A DNA stretch of 64,000 nt, from NCBI GenBank assembly GCA_947652605.1, contig OX393581.1:30560788-30624787 (forward strand). Direction: 5' to 3'. The DNA is from Elmis aenea (lineage: Eukaryota; Arthropoda; Insecta; Coleoptera; Elmidae). Shown here piece by piece: positions 35,765 to 47,842 of this stretch. Position 1 is the first letter of the stretch. Every line of letters begins with the position of its first letter. Below the pieces are notes generated by a model. That model searched no databases. It was given only the letters and a program-made list of their open reading frames with translations, and was not told the origin of the DNA. The translations under genes and the position numbers were made by a program.

Positions 35765-36579
35765 CTGTAATGATAATTTATAGTTACTATACATATACAA
35801 TATACTTTTTAGAAGTAATTTTTAATTATTCATTGAAATCTTATCAAATTTTCTTAAAATCTAAATTGTGTTCTTGACACCCACCCCACTGGTTTATCAT
35901 ACTATTTTCAGTTTTTCATTCAATTTTACTGCAATTTCTATTTAAAATGATTTCACGCTATTATTTTTGAATTTAATATGGATTATACATACACACAAAA
36001 CATGTTTATTACTAAATTATTAATCTATTAAAATTTGACTCAGGGAAAATAAAGGAAATTAAATATGCGTTAATCCATTTAATTATAGTAAATGTTAAGT
36101 TATAATCAGTATACTGAAATATTTTATTTTAGCATTACTAAATACTAGCTTGAAGCTTCTTTACTATTTGCTTAAGCAAAATATATCGATGAAGCTATAA
36201 TGAAAATGAAAGAATTTCAATCAGATTTGAAAGAATAAATAATGAAAATAAATTCTTTCAATTCAGTTTTTTTGTTTTCAAAAATATTCTTCTCACAATT
36301 TCATTGCACTGTACACCTGTACTTTTCACAAATGTAACAACATATTTTAGTTATTATATTTCGCAAAATTCACTATAGAAAGAAGCGCACTTGTGTTTGA
36401 AGTTGGTAAAAAAGGTCTGAAACATTTATAAATCCAGCTACTGAAAAGTTATAAAGCGTAATCGGAAAAAAAAGATGCTGGGGTGTCTATAGCACCTCGC
36501 GCTTTACCTCATTTTTTTTTCGTTTGAGTGCAGTTTGTATTTTGTTTTTGGGTGGACGGTTTTAAAGAGTTTAGGATTA

Positions 36580-37135
36580 AGCTGCGTTCACATAGAAAAG
36601 TATTGTATTGTATTGTAGCGTAACAGGGCCGGCCCTAGGGGGGGGGGGGCAGGATGTGCACCGCACACGGCCCGGCGGACAAACCGGCCCCGCGCTAGCC
36701 GTCTAGGGTGCTTTTTTTTAGATCACCAGCCTGTTTTTTCAGTTTTTTAGTAACATTTTACTTTAACTCGGCCCTTTATCAAAATATCCGGCCTCGCATT
36801 TGTTTTCGCACACGGCCACGCAAACCCTAGGACCTAGCGTAAGCAAAGTTAAGTATACGAATATCAAATGATAGCGTTCACATAAGCAAAGTAGTGGAAT
36901 TGCCTTGCAAGTTGCAAGCCGCCTTGCAAGACCTTGCAAACTCCAAGCTTCTTGCAATACCCCATAACAAGAACCAATCACAGTGATCTACGGATTAACC
37001 CTGCGTATGCGCAATGGGAATCGCCATTAGTGTAAAAGTAGCTGGCACTGCCACATTAACACCTTTATGTGAACGCTACGCTTGCAGGCACCTTGCAAGA
37101 CAATACAATGCATACTTTTCTATGTGAACGCAGCT
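36580..37135. mobile_element. Harbinger-like MITE with TTA duplications
   Basis: Inverted ends of about 25 bp, AGCTGCGTTCACATAGAAAA, lie between TTA trinucleotides (36577-36579 and 37136-37138), the PIF/Harbinger pattern (family knowledge). A second inner copy of GCGTTCACATAAG and its complement repeats the theme. CTTGCAAG and CAAGGC words are dense at 36900-36960 and 37080-37100. A hAT-like element (36624-36834) is nested inside, so the empty element was about 337 bp. Confidence 0.75.
36624..36834. mobile_element. 211-bp hAT-like MITE nested in the Harbinger-like MITE
   Basis: It begins CAGGGCCGGCCCTAGGG, with an eleven-base G run soon after, and ends AAACCCTAGGACC. Perfect 8-bp duplications TAGCGTAA lie at 36616-36623 and 36835-36842. 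CGGCCC and CACGGCC words recur inside. No coding capacity. Confidence 0.75.
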
Positions 37136-37366
37136 TTACTGTTATTTTAAGCTTTTTACAGGGTCAATGAAAACCTCATACAGAGCCAGTCATGGGGTTT
37201 GCGGGGCTCTGTGCAAAAATAAATTTGGGGCCGACAAACATAAACTTTTACGTACTCGTTAGATACATGTTTTTTCAAATTTAATTTTTAATCTATTATA
37301 AAAAGACATTCAGCGCGGAGCCGTGTGCAGTGCACTACCCTATCGCTGGCTCTGACCTCATAATTA

Positions 37367-37742
37367 CGGTGACCATTATTTCTAGACAAAAATACAGTAC
37401 AAAAGGTGGATGACGTTTTTTTTTTGGTTTCACGTTGTTTTTTTTAAGAAGACCGAAACAAAAAATGTGTTTTAGTAAGAACGGAACAAAAAATGTGGAT
37501 GAAGTTTGTTTATTTTTTTTCTCTCACGAATTTTAAAGATGGAAATTATATTGAATTATATGTTTGTGGCTCGCGCTATGTAAAAGGTTGGGTTATATTC
37601 AGCACAATTTTCATTACATTAAAAATACAGTACATACAGTACAAAAAAATAAAATACAGTACATTTATTTCTTTTTAAATTATACAGTACAGCGTCTTAA
37701 AATACAGTACTGTACTGTATAATACAGTACGGATGGTCACCG
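37367..37742. mobile_element. TA-flanked MITE packed with ACAGTAC words
   Basis: Ends are CGGTGACCAT and its complement, with TA on both sides (37365-37366, 37743-37744), a Tc1/mariner-type pattern. Inside are about eight AATACAGTAC/ACAGTAC words, also inverted as TACTGTA, mostly near the two ends. The 61-aa plus frame inside is not credible as a gene. Confidence 0.65.
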
Positions 37743-38239
37743 TACTCATAATGCTTTGATAGTCATTTGCTATTGGATGGAGTAAATAGTATTAATTAAA
37801 AAAGTCTTTTATTATTTTGAAACATTCTTTTAAAAAAAATTCAACGTACAGCGTGCTGCGTAAAAATACACAAAAAACAACTTTGTAATTTTATTCACTT
37901 CAGTTTTAAAATCTACTCTTCATTTTTCTTATAATAATATATTATTATACCATACCATAACTTTTAAGTTAAACCAATTCTAATATTTTTTACATTTGTA
38001 CTGTAACAGTAATTAAAATAATTAATGAATATCTATTTTTCCTTTAAAAACTTAACTTTTTTGGGAATTAATTAATCGTGAGTTTAATTTTATTAGATGA
38101 TGCAATTTTTGAAAATTCAGATGCCCATAACGTCATTTTTTTAAATTGAACGATATTACTTTTTGCTACATTAAATAGCTTAAAAATAAATTATATATAA
38201 TATTTATTGCACAAGTTATTAAACAAAATGTTTGTTGTG

Positions 38240-38995
38240 GTAACATTATTAGTAATATTTCTCTTATAACAAAGCATTTACTAAATATTAAACACAAAAA
38301 AATAAATGTATTTGAATTAAACAATAATGTAGATTCTAAAAATGAATATTTAAATAATTCATTTAATTATATTAAACCTGACATACAACACGAAGAAGAA
38401 ATAACAAAAATTTACAAAAATAAAAACGTATTATGATGAATTTTTATACAATTTAAAACATAACAAATAATTATTATGTTTCCATGGTCCAATGAATTAA
38501 AACTTATAAGTGTATTACTTTGTATTTACCACGTGTTATTTGTCAAAATTTAGCAAATGTTTAAAAATCTAAAACACCTTGAGAGACACGAGATTAAAGC
38601 ATTTAAGCATGTTGTGTTTTGCAGTTAATACAAATTGACCCAATGAATTAAAAATTAAAACTGATAAGTGTATTAGAGTACTTTGTATTTAGCACATGCT
38701 ATTTGTTAAAAATTTGTAAACTTTGCAATTTGATAAATTATCAACGGTTCGTTACAAAGTTTCTTTAGACAATAGGGTCAACAAAAAATCTGATAATTTT
38801 ACAGAATTTACATTATTTCTTCCTATAAAGGTTCTCACAAATTCTGTAAGAACAGTCAGTGACTATGAATCAAGATTGTGAAGTTAAAGAAAGATATGAA
38901 AGAGCACTTGAAAGCAATGGTGAAACGATGGTGAAGAAATTAAAACCTACGAAAAAGCCTTTGGTGCAGGTGCGACAGTAACCTGTAAAAGAAAT
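38240..38995 (+). pseudogene. Possible decayed coding sequence
   Basis: Two plus-strand frames look protein-like though short. One ends near 38434 (KPDIQHEEEITKIYKNKNVL). One near 38795-38878 reads FTLFLPIKVLTNSVRTVSDY and is followed in a shifted frame by ATG 38865, KERYERALESNGETMVKKLK, to a stop near 38983. Amphipathic, charged composition suggests remnants of a gene or transposon protein with frameshifts. I cannot name the family, and chance is possible. Confidence 0.2.
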
Positions 38996-39079
38996 GCCAT
39001 ATTCATAATAGATATTATCGGCCAAAGACTTTCCGCCGGGACAGACTCTTAAAAAAAATAGCATAAGGTGTTTGTGGTT

Positions 39080-39905
39080 TCGGTGTAATCGACCTAATAA
39101 TATTCGCGACCTTTTCGATATTTGACACCGATTTTCGGCGTCGAAATGTCACCAACTGAATTCGGAAATAATTTGATCGTATGCATATCGACACGCTGCT
39201 CTATGCCGTGCTGTAGTACGTTTTTCGATGCCCAAACATTTTGTCGGAAGCCGAAAAATCGGCTCGCCGAAAATTTCGAAATCGAAATTTTTCTTCTCGG
39301 ATTCAGATAGCCCTCGTCGACCTCAAGCCGAAACGTGGTGTCACGTTCCATTCAAAGCCGACTCGTTTGGCCGGAACCGTGTCGAAAAAAATAAGACCCC
39401 TTTTTTAACGATCGTCGATTTCGACACGAAGATGAAGTCGGATTTGGTCGGCGCCATTAAGGCATTTCTTAGTTGGGTCGAATCGCTCCCGAATCTGAAG
39501 GTTTCGAACCCGAAAAAACGTCCGTTTCGGCTGTGCAATTTCCATTGGCCGATTTTCGACGCTCATTTTGACCCCTAAAACGGCGGAATACAGTCCTGGT
39601 GACACGCACACACCGGCCCTTATTTATCGCGCTCTATCGCGTAAGACCATCAAACTTTCATTTTTAGCGCCGCATCAGCGTTTTTCGAAGTCTCGAAATC
39701 TTCGAATTTGGTGGCGAAACGACGCCCGCGTCGGTGCTTGGGACATCGTTCGTTAAGACGATCACCATCACACAAAACAAACCGCATCGCGATATATGCT
39801 CGGTTCGGCGAACTACACGGTTTTGAAAAATCGCTAAATTTTGACAAAAATCGGCCTTTTCGGCCTGAAGACGGCGACCGACTGAAACCCAGTTTTGTTT
39901 AGCCA
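39080..39905. other. CpG-rich island, TCGA/CCGAAA-rich
   Basis: Roughly 45-50 percent GC by eye in an otherwise AT-rich region, with CG dinucleotides about every 8-10 bases, mostly as TTTCGA, TCGAAA, CCGAAA and TTCGG. Long frames are open on both strands because stop-rich AT sequence is missing, but no frame shows a domain, signal peptide or splice pattern. The edges are fairly abrupt. No inverted ends were found. It could be a satellite fragment, an unusual transposon interior or foreign DNA. Confidence 0.5.
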
Positions 39906-40082
39906 AGGGTGGTGGTCAAGGGTGGTCAAGTTTAACCGCCATCATAGTTTTTAAAAGTCATACGTGGTCTTGGCCAGATGAAAAAAAAACTCTCCAAAAA
40001 GGCCGTTATGGGACCCCCCCTTACTCGCAGTTTTCCAGTTACTACCGTTTATAATATTATCGATATAATTATTATATTATTG

Positions 40083-40960
40083 TATACAGGGTGTCCCAAA
40101 TTCGAGTAAATGCATGGGGATCTCGCTTATCTTAAGAGCTACGAGGTCGGTTAAATTAGGGCAAAGTTGCTAAATTCGATGCTTATTGATAATCTAAAGA
40201 GAAATTGGAAATATCTCAAACGGTATCCGAGAAAATTAGGAAAAACTGGAAAGTCCATTTTTGAAAATCGTTTATAACTCCTTTGGAGTTTGAAATATTT
40301 TAAATGTGTAAAAAAGTTGCCAAGCAACTTTTTAAGCCGAATCGGATGGTGGTCACAAATTTTTCCTAGGTCGATTCGTTTTTGTTTTTAGACAACCAAC
40401 TTTGTTTTTTCTTATGGGCAGCATATCTCGTTTTTCTTCGTTATTAAAGTTCATTTTTACGACTAACAGGCCTTCAAAACTTTTAGTTTGTTGATCGGTT
40501 GTCATGGAAACAACATAAACTACAATGACCGGCCAACCTGATTTATAATGGTTATTGTTTAAAAGGTATTTTTTGAAATTTGACAATGAAAGAAAAAGTA
40601 AAATACCATGTGTGATACATCAATGGATTCAGAAAAATAAATGCTATTTGATTATGTAAATAGCAAAAATTGCGCCCATAAGAAAAAATAAAGTTGGTTG
40701 TCATAAAACAAAAACGAATCAATCTAGAAAAAATTTGTGACCACTATTCGATTCAGCTTGAAAAGTTGCTTGGGCAATGTCTTTACACATTTAAAATATT
40801 TCATACTCCAAAGGACTTAAAGACGATTTTCAAAAATCGTATTTTCCAGTTTTTCCTAATTTTCTCGGATACCGTTTGAGATATTTCCAATTTCTCTTTG
40901 GATTATTAATGAGCACCTAATTTCGCAACTTTGCCCTAATTTAACCGACCTCGTATATTA
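40083..40960. mobile_element. Foldback element, second copy of the 1910-3127 type
   Basis: It begins TACAGGGTGTCCCAAATTCG, with the same arms as 1910-3127 and without the GACTCC block. The right arm stops at CCGACCTCGTA, about 60 bases short of the expected terminus, where an 80-bp MITE abuts. Frames at 40353-40586 and 40694-40879 are arm sequence. Confidence 0.75.
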
Positions 40961-41040
40961 TACAGGGTGTGTAAAAATTGGCGGAAGCGCTACACGTGGC
41001 GATGTTCTTCGTAATTCCGCCAATTTATACACACCCTGTA
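40961..41040. mobile_element. 80-bp palindromic MITE
   Basis: Left end TACAGGGTGTGTAAAAATTG and right end the near-perfect complement; the inner GGCGGA/TCCGCC pair extends the arms to about 26 bp each around a short loop. It sits where the foldback's right end should be. Confidence 0.7.
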
Positions 41041-42840
41041 TATCAATAATTAAAAGACATTTATTAATTTTTAATGGTGCCTCGGGGAACAAGTAAATCA
41101 GAAAATGTGACCCAAACGGTTACATCACGTTCTATAAGCGGCTACATTATGAAAATCGTTTTACACCTTAAAGGGGCAGCGAGAAAAAGCGAAAAGTTTA
41201 CTTTTTGGCCTTATTTTTATTAAATCTCGACACTTGTTCTACAATAAAGAAGATTTTCCATGTTCAGTTACCAACTTATTTCTTCAACAAATGTTGAGAA
41301 CTTACATATAAAAACTCTAATTAAGTATTTTATTATTATTTTGCCAAGTGCACGTATGGGCAAAATGTAAAATTTTGGAATTTTATTACAAAAAATAATA
41401 TTACCTAATACTAAATACTTATAAGTAGGTATAAGTAATCCATCTTAAAAATGTTCTATACTATAATGTAGCAAACTAAACATAAAAATGGTTGGTAGGT
41501 TTCGTGTATCATTTGAATAGTTATGATGTGCAAAGTTTCCTTTTATTACCGTTTTTGAATTTGGAACGATACACAATGGTAGCGATCGGATCATTACAAC
41601 TAAAGTGAAAACTCAATTTTAGTGCACCTCGTTACAGCAAACTATGAATTTGCAAATGTTGGCCTTGCCCATACTTCAAGTACATTGCATGCATACAATT
41701 ATAGGTAGTACTTTCTTATATTCATTATTTAAAATTTTTGGAAGAACTTGAATTATTTCAGAATTAGCATTGTTATTGTGGTTTACTTTTAAATCCAAAA
41801 GTTTCCAATTTAAGCGATTACGAGGCCCTCAAGTTAAGTTTGGCAATTTAAATTACCTACCCATCCTTCGTATTAAAGTGGAAGACAAGTTATAAAAATA
41901 ATTAGGCATACGTGCTCTTCATTTTTTTAAAAATAAGTTTAGGACCGCTTTTAATAAAATATCTCGAAAGCCGGAATTCCTTTAATTCTGAAAAGCTTTG
42001 TTCGTAACTTGAGAATATAGAATTGAGGTAAAACAATTGCCGGAAATCAATGAATTTGGTAAATAATATTAAATATAAAGTTTTATTTCTTTGTGTACCT
42101 GCCACTTTTAGAATGAACAGTTTTTAGGACTTAAAAGACATTAACAAGCCTTATTACATTGATTTAACTTTTGAATAATTTTGGTTTCTTTGCCAAAATA
42201 ATTTTAATAGTGCCGTTAAGACTCAAAAAGACAGGAAATTAAAACTGGAAGGTAAATTTTCATTAAAAAAAAGGGAGGTGTAAACTATTTAAAACGATAC
42301 AATAACGTTTTAAATATTTACATTTTTTTTTTTTGAAGTTTTATAACGTGAATATAAAGCAATTTTCTTTTATTTCGGTGGTATGTAAAACTGCTTATAT
42401 AGTTATTACGAAAGACTAGCAATTCGCGGGCTACACTTTTATTAATGTTTTCATTTTGCAGTGCGTTAAAATATCTACAACTGTTTTCAAAAATATTTTG
42501 TACCATCAAGTATAACAATATTAACCAATAAAAAAAAAACACTTTGATTTTTGTTCATTATCTAGCGTGCTATGGAATTTTTTTTTAAACATTAAAGCAT
42601 CACTAAATAGGCTCCAGAAAGGGAAACAACATGACTAATATAAACTTATTTGTAGCTCATACCCTTTACGAGATTCCAATAGTGGCCCTTTTATGTGGAC
42701 CACCATGTATATAATAATTAGTTAATAAGTACAAACTGCATAAGTATTTTATTAAAAGTAACTAAAAAACTATAAAAACTAATAACTATAAAAATGGGAT
42801 AATATGGAAATCTTCTAAATAAATCAAATAAAGTACACAA
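41041..42840. other. AT-rich intergenic DNA
   Basis: No gene recognised. A small fragment related to the 26943-27293 MITE lies near 42660-42715 and ends GGACCACCATGTATA. Confidence 0.4.
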
Positions 42841-42843
42841 TTC

Positions 42844-42849
42844 TTTATT
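42844..42849 (-). terminator. Poly(A) signal of the polyproline gene
   Basis: AATAAA on the minus strand about 190 bases after the stop codon at 43041. Confidence 0.45.
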
Positions 42850-43040
42850 CTTTTATATACAATAAAACAATTTATATAACAATATATAATTTACAATAAA
42901 AATGCCTAATAACAAACTAAATGTGGTAAACAGCCTTAAACAAAGTTGTGACACAAAAATGTATAAGCAACTGGGAATTTAAAAGCAATACTAGAATACT
43001 ATGGCTCAAACACATTTGAATTGATTTTTTTACGAAATTT

Positions 43041-44873
43041 TTAGTATCGGTTTGTAGTAACATAAGAAATTTTATGTTCATTTGTTCTTACGCGAGCTTT
43101 AGATAAATCTACATCCTCATCTACTTTCTCTATTTTATCATATTCGGTAAATTTAGTTGGTGATGGTTCTGGAGGTACATAATAAAATTGCAAAGGATCA
43201 ACTTGTGGTTGGTCATAGCTATGGTCCGATTCTTCGAAACTTTGGTCACCTTTTCTTCGCAAGGCATTAATTATTGATTCTGCATTTTCTGAAGGAGGTT
43301 TTTGTATTACTCTTCTTTTCTCTGTACCCCCGAATTCGTAATCAAAAGGTGCGGGCCATGAGTTTAGTTTTCTTTCGCCTGCATCTAACTGATGCAACTG
43401 TGTTGGCAAAACTGCAGTTTGAACGGGTTGCGGTACACTTGACTTCTTTTGCATGTCTGTTTCTCCCGTTTTTTGTAAGTATTGCACCAAATTTTTAAAA
43501 GATGTTTCTGTGGTCATGGGCGAAACCCACTTAAACCGATTGTCAGTTGTTACCTTTTGTTCTTCGTCATTTATTAATTTTGGTGATACTACCGACGAAG
43601 TTTGCACAACTTTTTGAGGCTCAAAATAAAAGTCCTCCGTATCAAAATTTTTTGATTCTTCAATGTCTTCATTTTGTTGTACATCAGCGCTGGATACTTC
43701 TTTATCGCTATCTTCATAGTTAATAGGTATTTTGAAATACTTTTCATCAAAATTTTCGAAATTTTCAAATTCCTGATGGACAAACGGTGTAGTGGAAACA
43801 GGCAAGTGGCTTTCTAAATTCTCTCTTTGGGTTATTTGCTTGTGTGTTGAACTAGAAGGAAGCATATGATCCTTTTTAGATTTTTGCTTTTTGTCTTTTG
43901 AACGTTTGTAATCATTTTTATGTAGGCTATCTTCATGTTTAGTGGGTAGAGCATACTCTTCATACCTAGAAAATTCTTGACGTGGCTTGGACGGCTGCAA
44001 AGTTGATTTTGGTGGGGTAGGAACAATGTATTTGTATCCGTGGGTATCAGTATATGGGAACTGAGTCCAAAATGACTTCGCTGCGTGTTTGTAATTTTCT
44101 CTTGATTGATTATGGTCGATTATCTGCGGTTGTCTGCTCGTTTCTGAAGATTCTGGTGCAAAATTTTGATTGAGGTAGTCTAAGTAGTCAAAATTTTGCT
44201 TTTGCTCGATATATGGTTCGTTATCGACATATTGAGGACCGTCAGCATCGTCATAGTTGCTATATTTTTCTTTAGGATCAGGCTCATTCTCATATTCGTA
44301 TTCGCTATAAAGTTGAGCTTTTGGTGCTCCACCTGAAGAAGGTGGTGGTGGTGGAGGCGGTGGAGGAGGCGGTGGTGGAGGCGGTGGAGGAGGCGGTGGA
44401 GGAGCAGGTGATTTACCTGCACCAGGTGCTGCTGGTGCTGGCGCTGGTGGTTGCACATTTTTGTTCCAATTAAAATTGATATTAAAGGATTTTCGGACCG
44501 TTTCCGTCAGAAGCGGTGGTGCTGTAGCGGGTGGAGCTCTAGGAGGCGGCGGTGGACGTTTTGGTGGCGGCGGTGGCGGTGGAGGACGTGGCGGCGGCGG
44601 CGGTGGTGGAGGCTTTGGTGGTTGAGCCGGTGGTGCTTGCTTAGGTGGTGGTAAAGGTGCTAGAGGAGGCGGAAACCATGTAGGCTTAGGTGGAGGTGGT
44701 GGCACCACAGAGGGTCGTTTCAGAACATCGTAACCAAAAACATCGGCAACTCCACGTATGAAACCATCCACAGTTCTTTTATCGCGAGGTACCGTAGAAT
44801 TTACGTCTGCGCATATAGTTACATTAATATAACAAAACACCAAACAGCATGCACTAAACACTTTTGCATTCAT
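43041..44873 (-). CDS. Secreted polyproline protein, 610 aa, unknown
   Basis: I chose ATG 44873 (context AAAATGAAT); the open frame upstream to 44927 begins with TTG and has no ATG. Residues 1-22 form a signal peptide (MNAKVFSACCLVFCYINVTICA). R-D-K-R at 30-33 is a furin-type site, followed by TVDGFIRGVADVFGYDVLKR, a short well-formed block. Residues about 50-180 are proline-rich, including P8 runs with Arg/Lys between them and one run of more than 20 prolines near 155-178. The remainder (about 180-610) is acidic, Tyr/Asp/Glu/Gln-rich with YEYENEPDP- and DYLDYLNQN-like motifs and no cysteines to speak of. It reads as a single exon. It is likely an extracellular matrix (cuticle, tracheal or eggshell) protein; I do not recognise a named family. 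Non-coding first exons may exist upstream. Confidence 0.75.
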   Translation of the reverse strand: MNAKVFSACCLVFCYINVTICADVNSTVPRDKRTVDGFIRGVADVFGYDVLKRPSVVPPPPPKPTWFPPPLAPLPPPKQAPPAQPPKPPPPPPPPRPPPPPPPPKRPPPPPRAPPATAPPLLTETVRKSFNINFNWNKNVQPPAPAPAAPGAGKSPAPPPPPPPPPPPPPPPPPPPPPSSGGAPKAQLYSEYEYENEPDPKEKYSNYDDADGPQYVDNEPYIEQKQNFDYLDYLNQNFAPESSETSRQPQIIDHNQSRENYKHAAKSFWTQFPYTDTHGYKYIVPTPPKSTLQPSKPRQEFSRYEEYALPTKHEDSLHKNDYKRSKDKKQKSKKDHMLPSSSTHKQITQRENLESHLPVSTTPFVHQEFENFENFDEKYFKIPINYEDSDKEVSSADVQQNEDIEESKNFDTEDFYFEPQKVVQTSSVVSPKLINDEEQKVTTDNRFKWVSPMTTETSFKNLVQYLQKTGETDMQKKSSVPQPVQTAVLPTQLHQLDAGERKLNSWPAPFDYEFGGTEKRRVIQKPPSENAESIINALRRKGDQSFEESDHSYDQPQVDPLQFYYVPPEPSPTKFTEYDKIEKVDEDVDLSKARVRTNEHKISYVTTNRY

Positions 44874-44989
44874 TTTAACACCATATCCTCTTGGAACTGA
44901 ACATTTAGATAAGCTAGTGAGCACCAAATCTGTTATTGTAATTGTTCTTTAACCACTGAAGGAATAAATGTAACTAAAATATTTTGTAT

Positions 44990-47395
44990 AGAACAATTTC
45001 ACTTGTTACAATCGATTTAGTATAGAGAAAGGACTTTTTTCTGCGGCATTATTATTTGTTGTAGAGCTGTGTTTTTCGCGAAAGTGTATTACGTAAATGA
45101 TTATTTGACTGAGTGCACAATAACCCACAACCTGGCTATTTTGCATTACTTCACTAACTGTAAATGTATTGTTGTTTGGTAAATTACAAATTTCCTAAAT
45201 GCACAATCTTACACCTAGCCGTGTTATACGCTACAATATATTTAATTATACTAAGCAAATTAACATTCAAGAATAGTTAACAGCAGTAAAGACTTCGTTG
45301 GGATCGTACCCACATGAGGAAAAATTCGTTGCTTTGATAAAAAAAAAAAAAGAACTTGTCTGTGTTTAGGAATGAATATCTCATAAAATTAAAGGTGTAA
45401 TTTAATGTAATCTTAATAAAAATAATCATATTTAAAAAATACAATAGTCTGTCTTAAAGATTTACAATGTTCATCATAATTTTGGAATTGACTTGAATAT
45501 CGATATGCTTGCCACAAATTTCTAAATTTGTAATTACTGGAAAAATATAAATAAGCACATTTAATTTAAAAAAAAATGAAATAGATCATATCATCTCACA
45601 ACATAATGCTGCTCCGAATACTTGTAAGTAATTTTTTCGATTATTGTAGTCGATCTTGAAGGTTTTATAACGGTGAATAATTTTATTTCACACTTTTAGC
45701 ATAACACGAGTAGATTTAAATTTTAAATTGATTAATGTTTCTGTTTTATAAAAAAAAAAACTTAAAAAGGAATTTTTAACTTTCACTAGCAAAAGATTTT
45801 TTTAAATTGTCATTTGATAAGTGCAAATCAAGTACAAATAACAATGCATTTTCAGGTTTGCTGTATTGTATATTAATGTTTTATTATTTAAACGCAAAGT
45901 TCATTTACCCATATTTACATGAGTAGTTATTTGTATTGTTCTGTTAAACACCTCACGTAGATATTTAAAACCAAGATTATTAAACAGTGTATGTCGTTTA
46001 TGAATGAATGTGCTTATCAATAGGAATTATACACGACAATAAATATTTGCCTACATTAAAGCGAGTTAAACCTTGACAACAATGTAAGGGTAACAGTATT
46101 GCAAGTTTATTGTTATATAAAACTTCTACTACTGCTCATTAGTTCCATTCCTATGTACAGTTCAAATAATTTCATGTGGTAATTTAAATTTCAGGCTTCT
46201 AAACTTTAAAGAATTTATGCGAGCAACCTAAGTTAAATAAATACATATTGCTTTAAGTACATACGAGTATAATATGGGTAATAAGAATAATTTTTCAACA
46301 CAAAAAAGTTGTAATTTTCTAATATATTTTTTTTTTAAGTTGAATGACATTTAGAATCAATTGAGGACTACTAATTAAATTTTATAACTTTTTAAAATAA
46401 TATTTTTTTAAGCTAGTTTTGTTAATGTAATGTTTTGTCTCGAAATAGTTATCAATATTTCTTAAGATAAGGAATTTAAAGATGCATTTAAAATATTAAA
46501 ATCGTTAATATCAAGGACGATTGGATCGCTGTAAAATTAAATTACATATTATTTAAGAAGTTCTCGATATTCTTCACGTATTTGTAAAAAAGCTCAATTT
46601 AAAAAAATACAGCACTGAACACTGTATGCTATATTATATTAGAATTGGTTTATTGATTATTTAATATTTTAATTTTGTTTTTTAAAGGGCAATATGCTTT
46701 TAGGTTCACTTATAAGATGCCAGTTTTAATTGAAGATTTTGAAATTGATTTTTGATACACATTGTGACGCTTTAATTGAAATCATTTGAATTTATTTTTT
46801 TTTTAATTTGCTTACTGTTTTTAATGGATAACAAACAATTTACAAAGGTACCTTAATCTTTAAAGACGTGAAAGAGGCTTCGGCATTTAGAAAAACAACG
46901 TTTAAAATAAAAAATGATGTTCGTTACTAGAGGTACCCAAATACGCCGTTGTTTTGATTTTGTCTATCAGCAAACAATTGGTATAAATAAATGCGTATAA
47001 GTTTGATCTCTTATCTTACTTTTGATAAGAATCTCTTTTCGTAGAAAACAAATATCGAAAGTTTTGTCTCTTCATCAGTAGATTTTTTCTTATACCAGAA
47101 AGAGACGAAAAATCTTGAAACGGGTAAAGATTTTCTCAGTAAAGACGTGTTTTTATTGCATTTAAATAAATTGATTTTTAAAATGAGTCACTTAAATAAA
47201 TCAAAAATTTTAAATTTAATTTTTGTATGCTAAAAAGGATAACATAGATAGAACGTCAAAACTGTAATATGAAATTATGGCCCAATATTTTGTACACTGA
47301 TTAGTTAAAAACTTAAGGATCAACCGACCAAATATGTACAAGAAATTGAAACCCATACGTGTTTTCGATTAGCCTGTTTAATTTATTTTATACTG
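44990..47395. other. Gene-free AT-rich DNA
   Basis: No credible exon, RNA gene or bounded element. It is the 5' flank of the polyproline gene, so regulatory sites are probable but not identifiable by eye. Confidence 0.4.
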
Positions 47396-47400
47396 TATGA

Positions 47401-47842
47401 TAATTACTTTCTTTAAAAAACAACTTCGTAACTTGCGTATTATTGAAAATAACTACATCAACTCTTATATGTTACATGTTTATGATATATACATATTTGG
47501 AATAAAAACAAAATAAGGAATGTAAATAAGCCATAGCCAACTATAGCTTCCATTTAAAAAAAACTTTTTAACGACGAGCGTAAAAAAATTACATAAAAAT
47601 ATCTAAAAATAATCCTTATAAATTTCTTTCGATATTTACGACAATAACGGACAAATGACATTATTAATATGAAAAAAAACAAACGTTTTTTTCCAAATAA
47701 TTCAAAAACCGGAAATGATATTTTTGAAAACGTTTCTAAGCTTGTCTTGAAAAACTACACATTTTTAGTAATTTAACCGTTTCATTATCTTGACTATTAA
47801 GCGAGATACCCATGTAATCCCATCGAATTTGGACCACCCTGT
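47401..47842. mobile_element. One arm of a TACAGGGTGGTC foldback
   Basis: It matches the right arm of the elements at 8269-9384 and 15131-16297 (AACTTGCGTATTATTGAAAAT at its inner edge) and ends GGACCACCCTGTA. The left arm is absent, so it is a truncated copy. Confidence 0.65.

Noticed and set aside
39094..39906. Seven overlapping frames of 62-116 aa on both strands
   Set aside because: Openness follows from the local lack of AT-rich stop codons; none has a start context, signal or domain and they contradict one another.
44180..44654. His/Leu-rich and Trp/Arg-rich frames over the polyproline stretch
   Set aside because: Alternative readings of CCN repeats.
44874..44927. Upstream extension of the polyproline ORF
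   Set aside because: It begins with TTG and has no ATG; the next codon run gives no signal peptide, whereas ATG 44873 does.
45290..45335. Possible tRNA on the minus strand (GGGTACGATCCCA)
   Set aside because: No matching acceptor stem or A box at the right distance.
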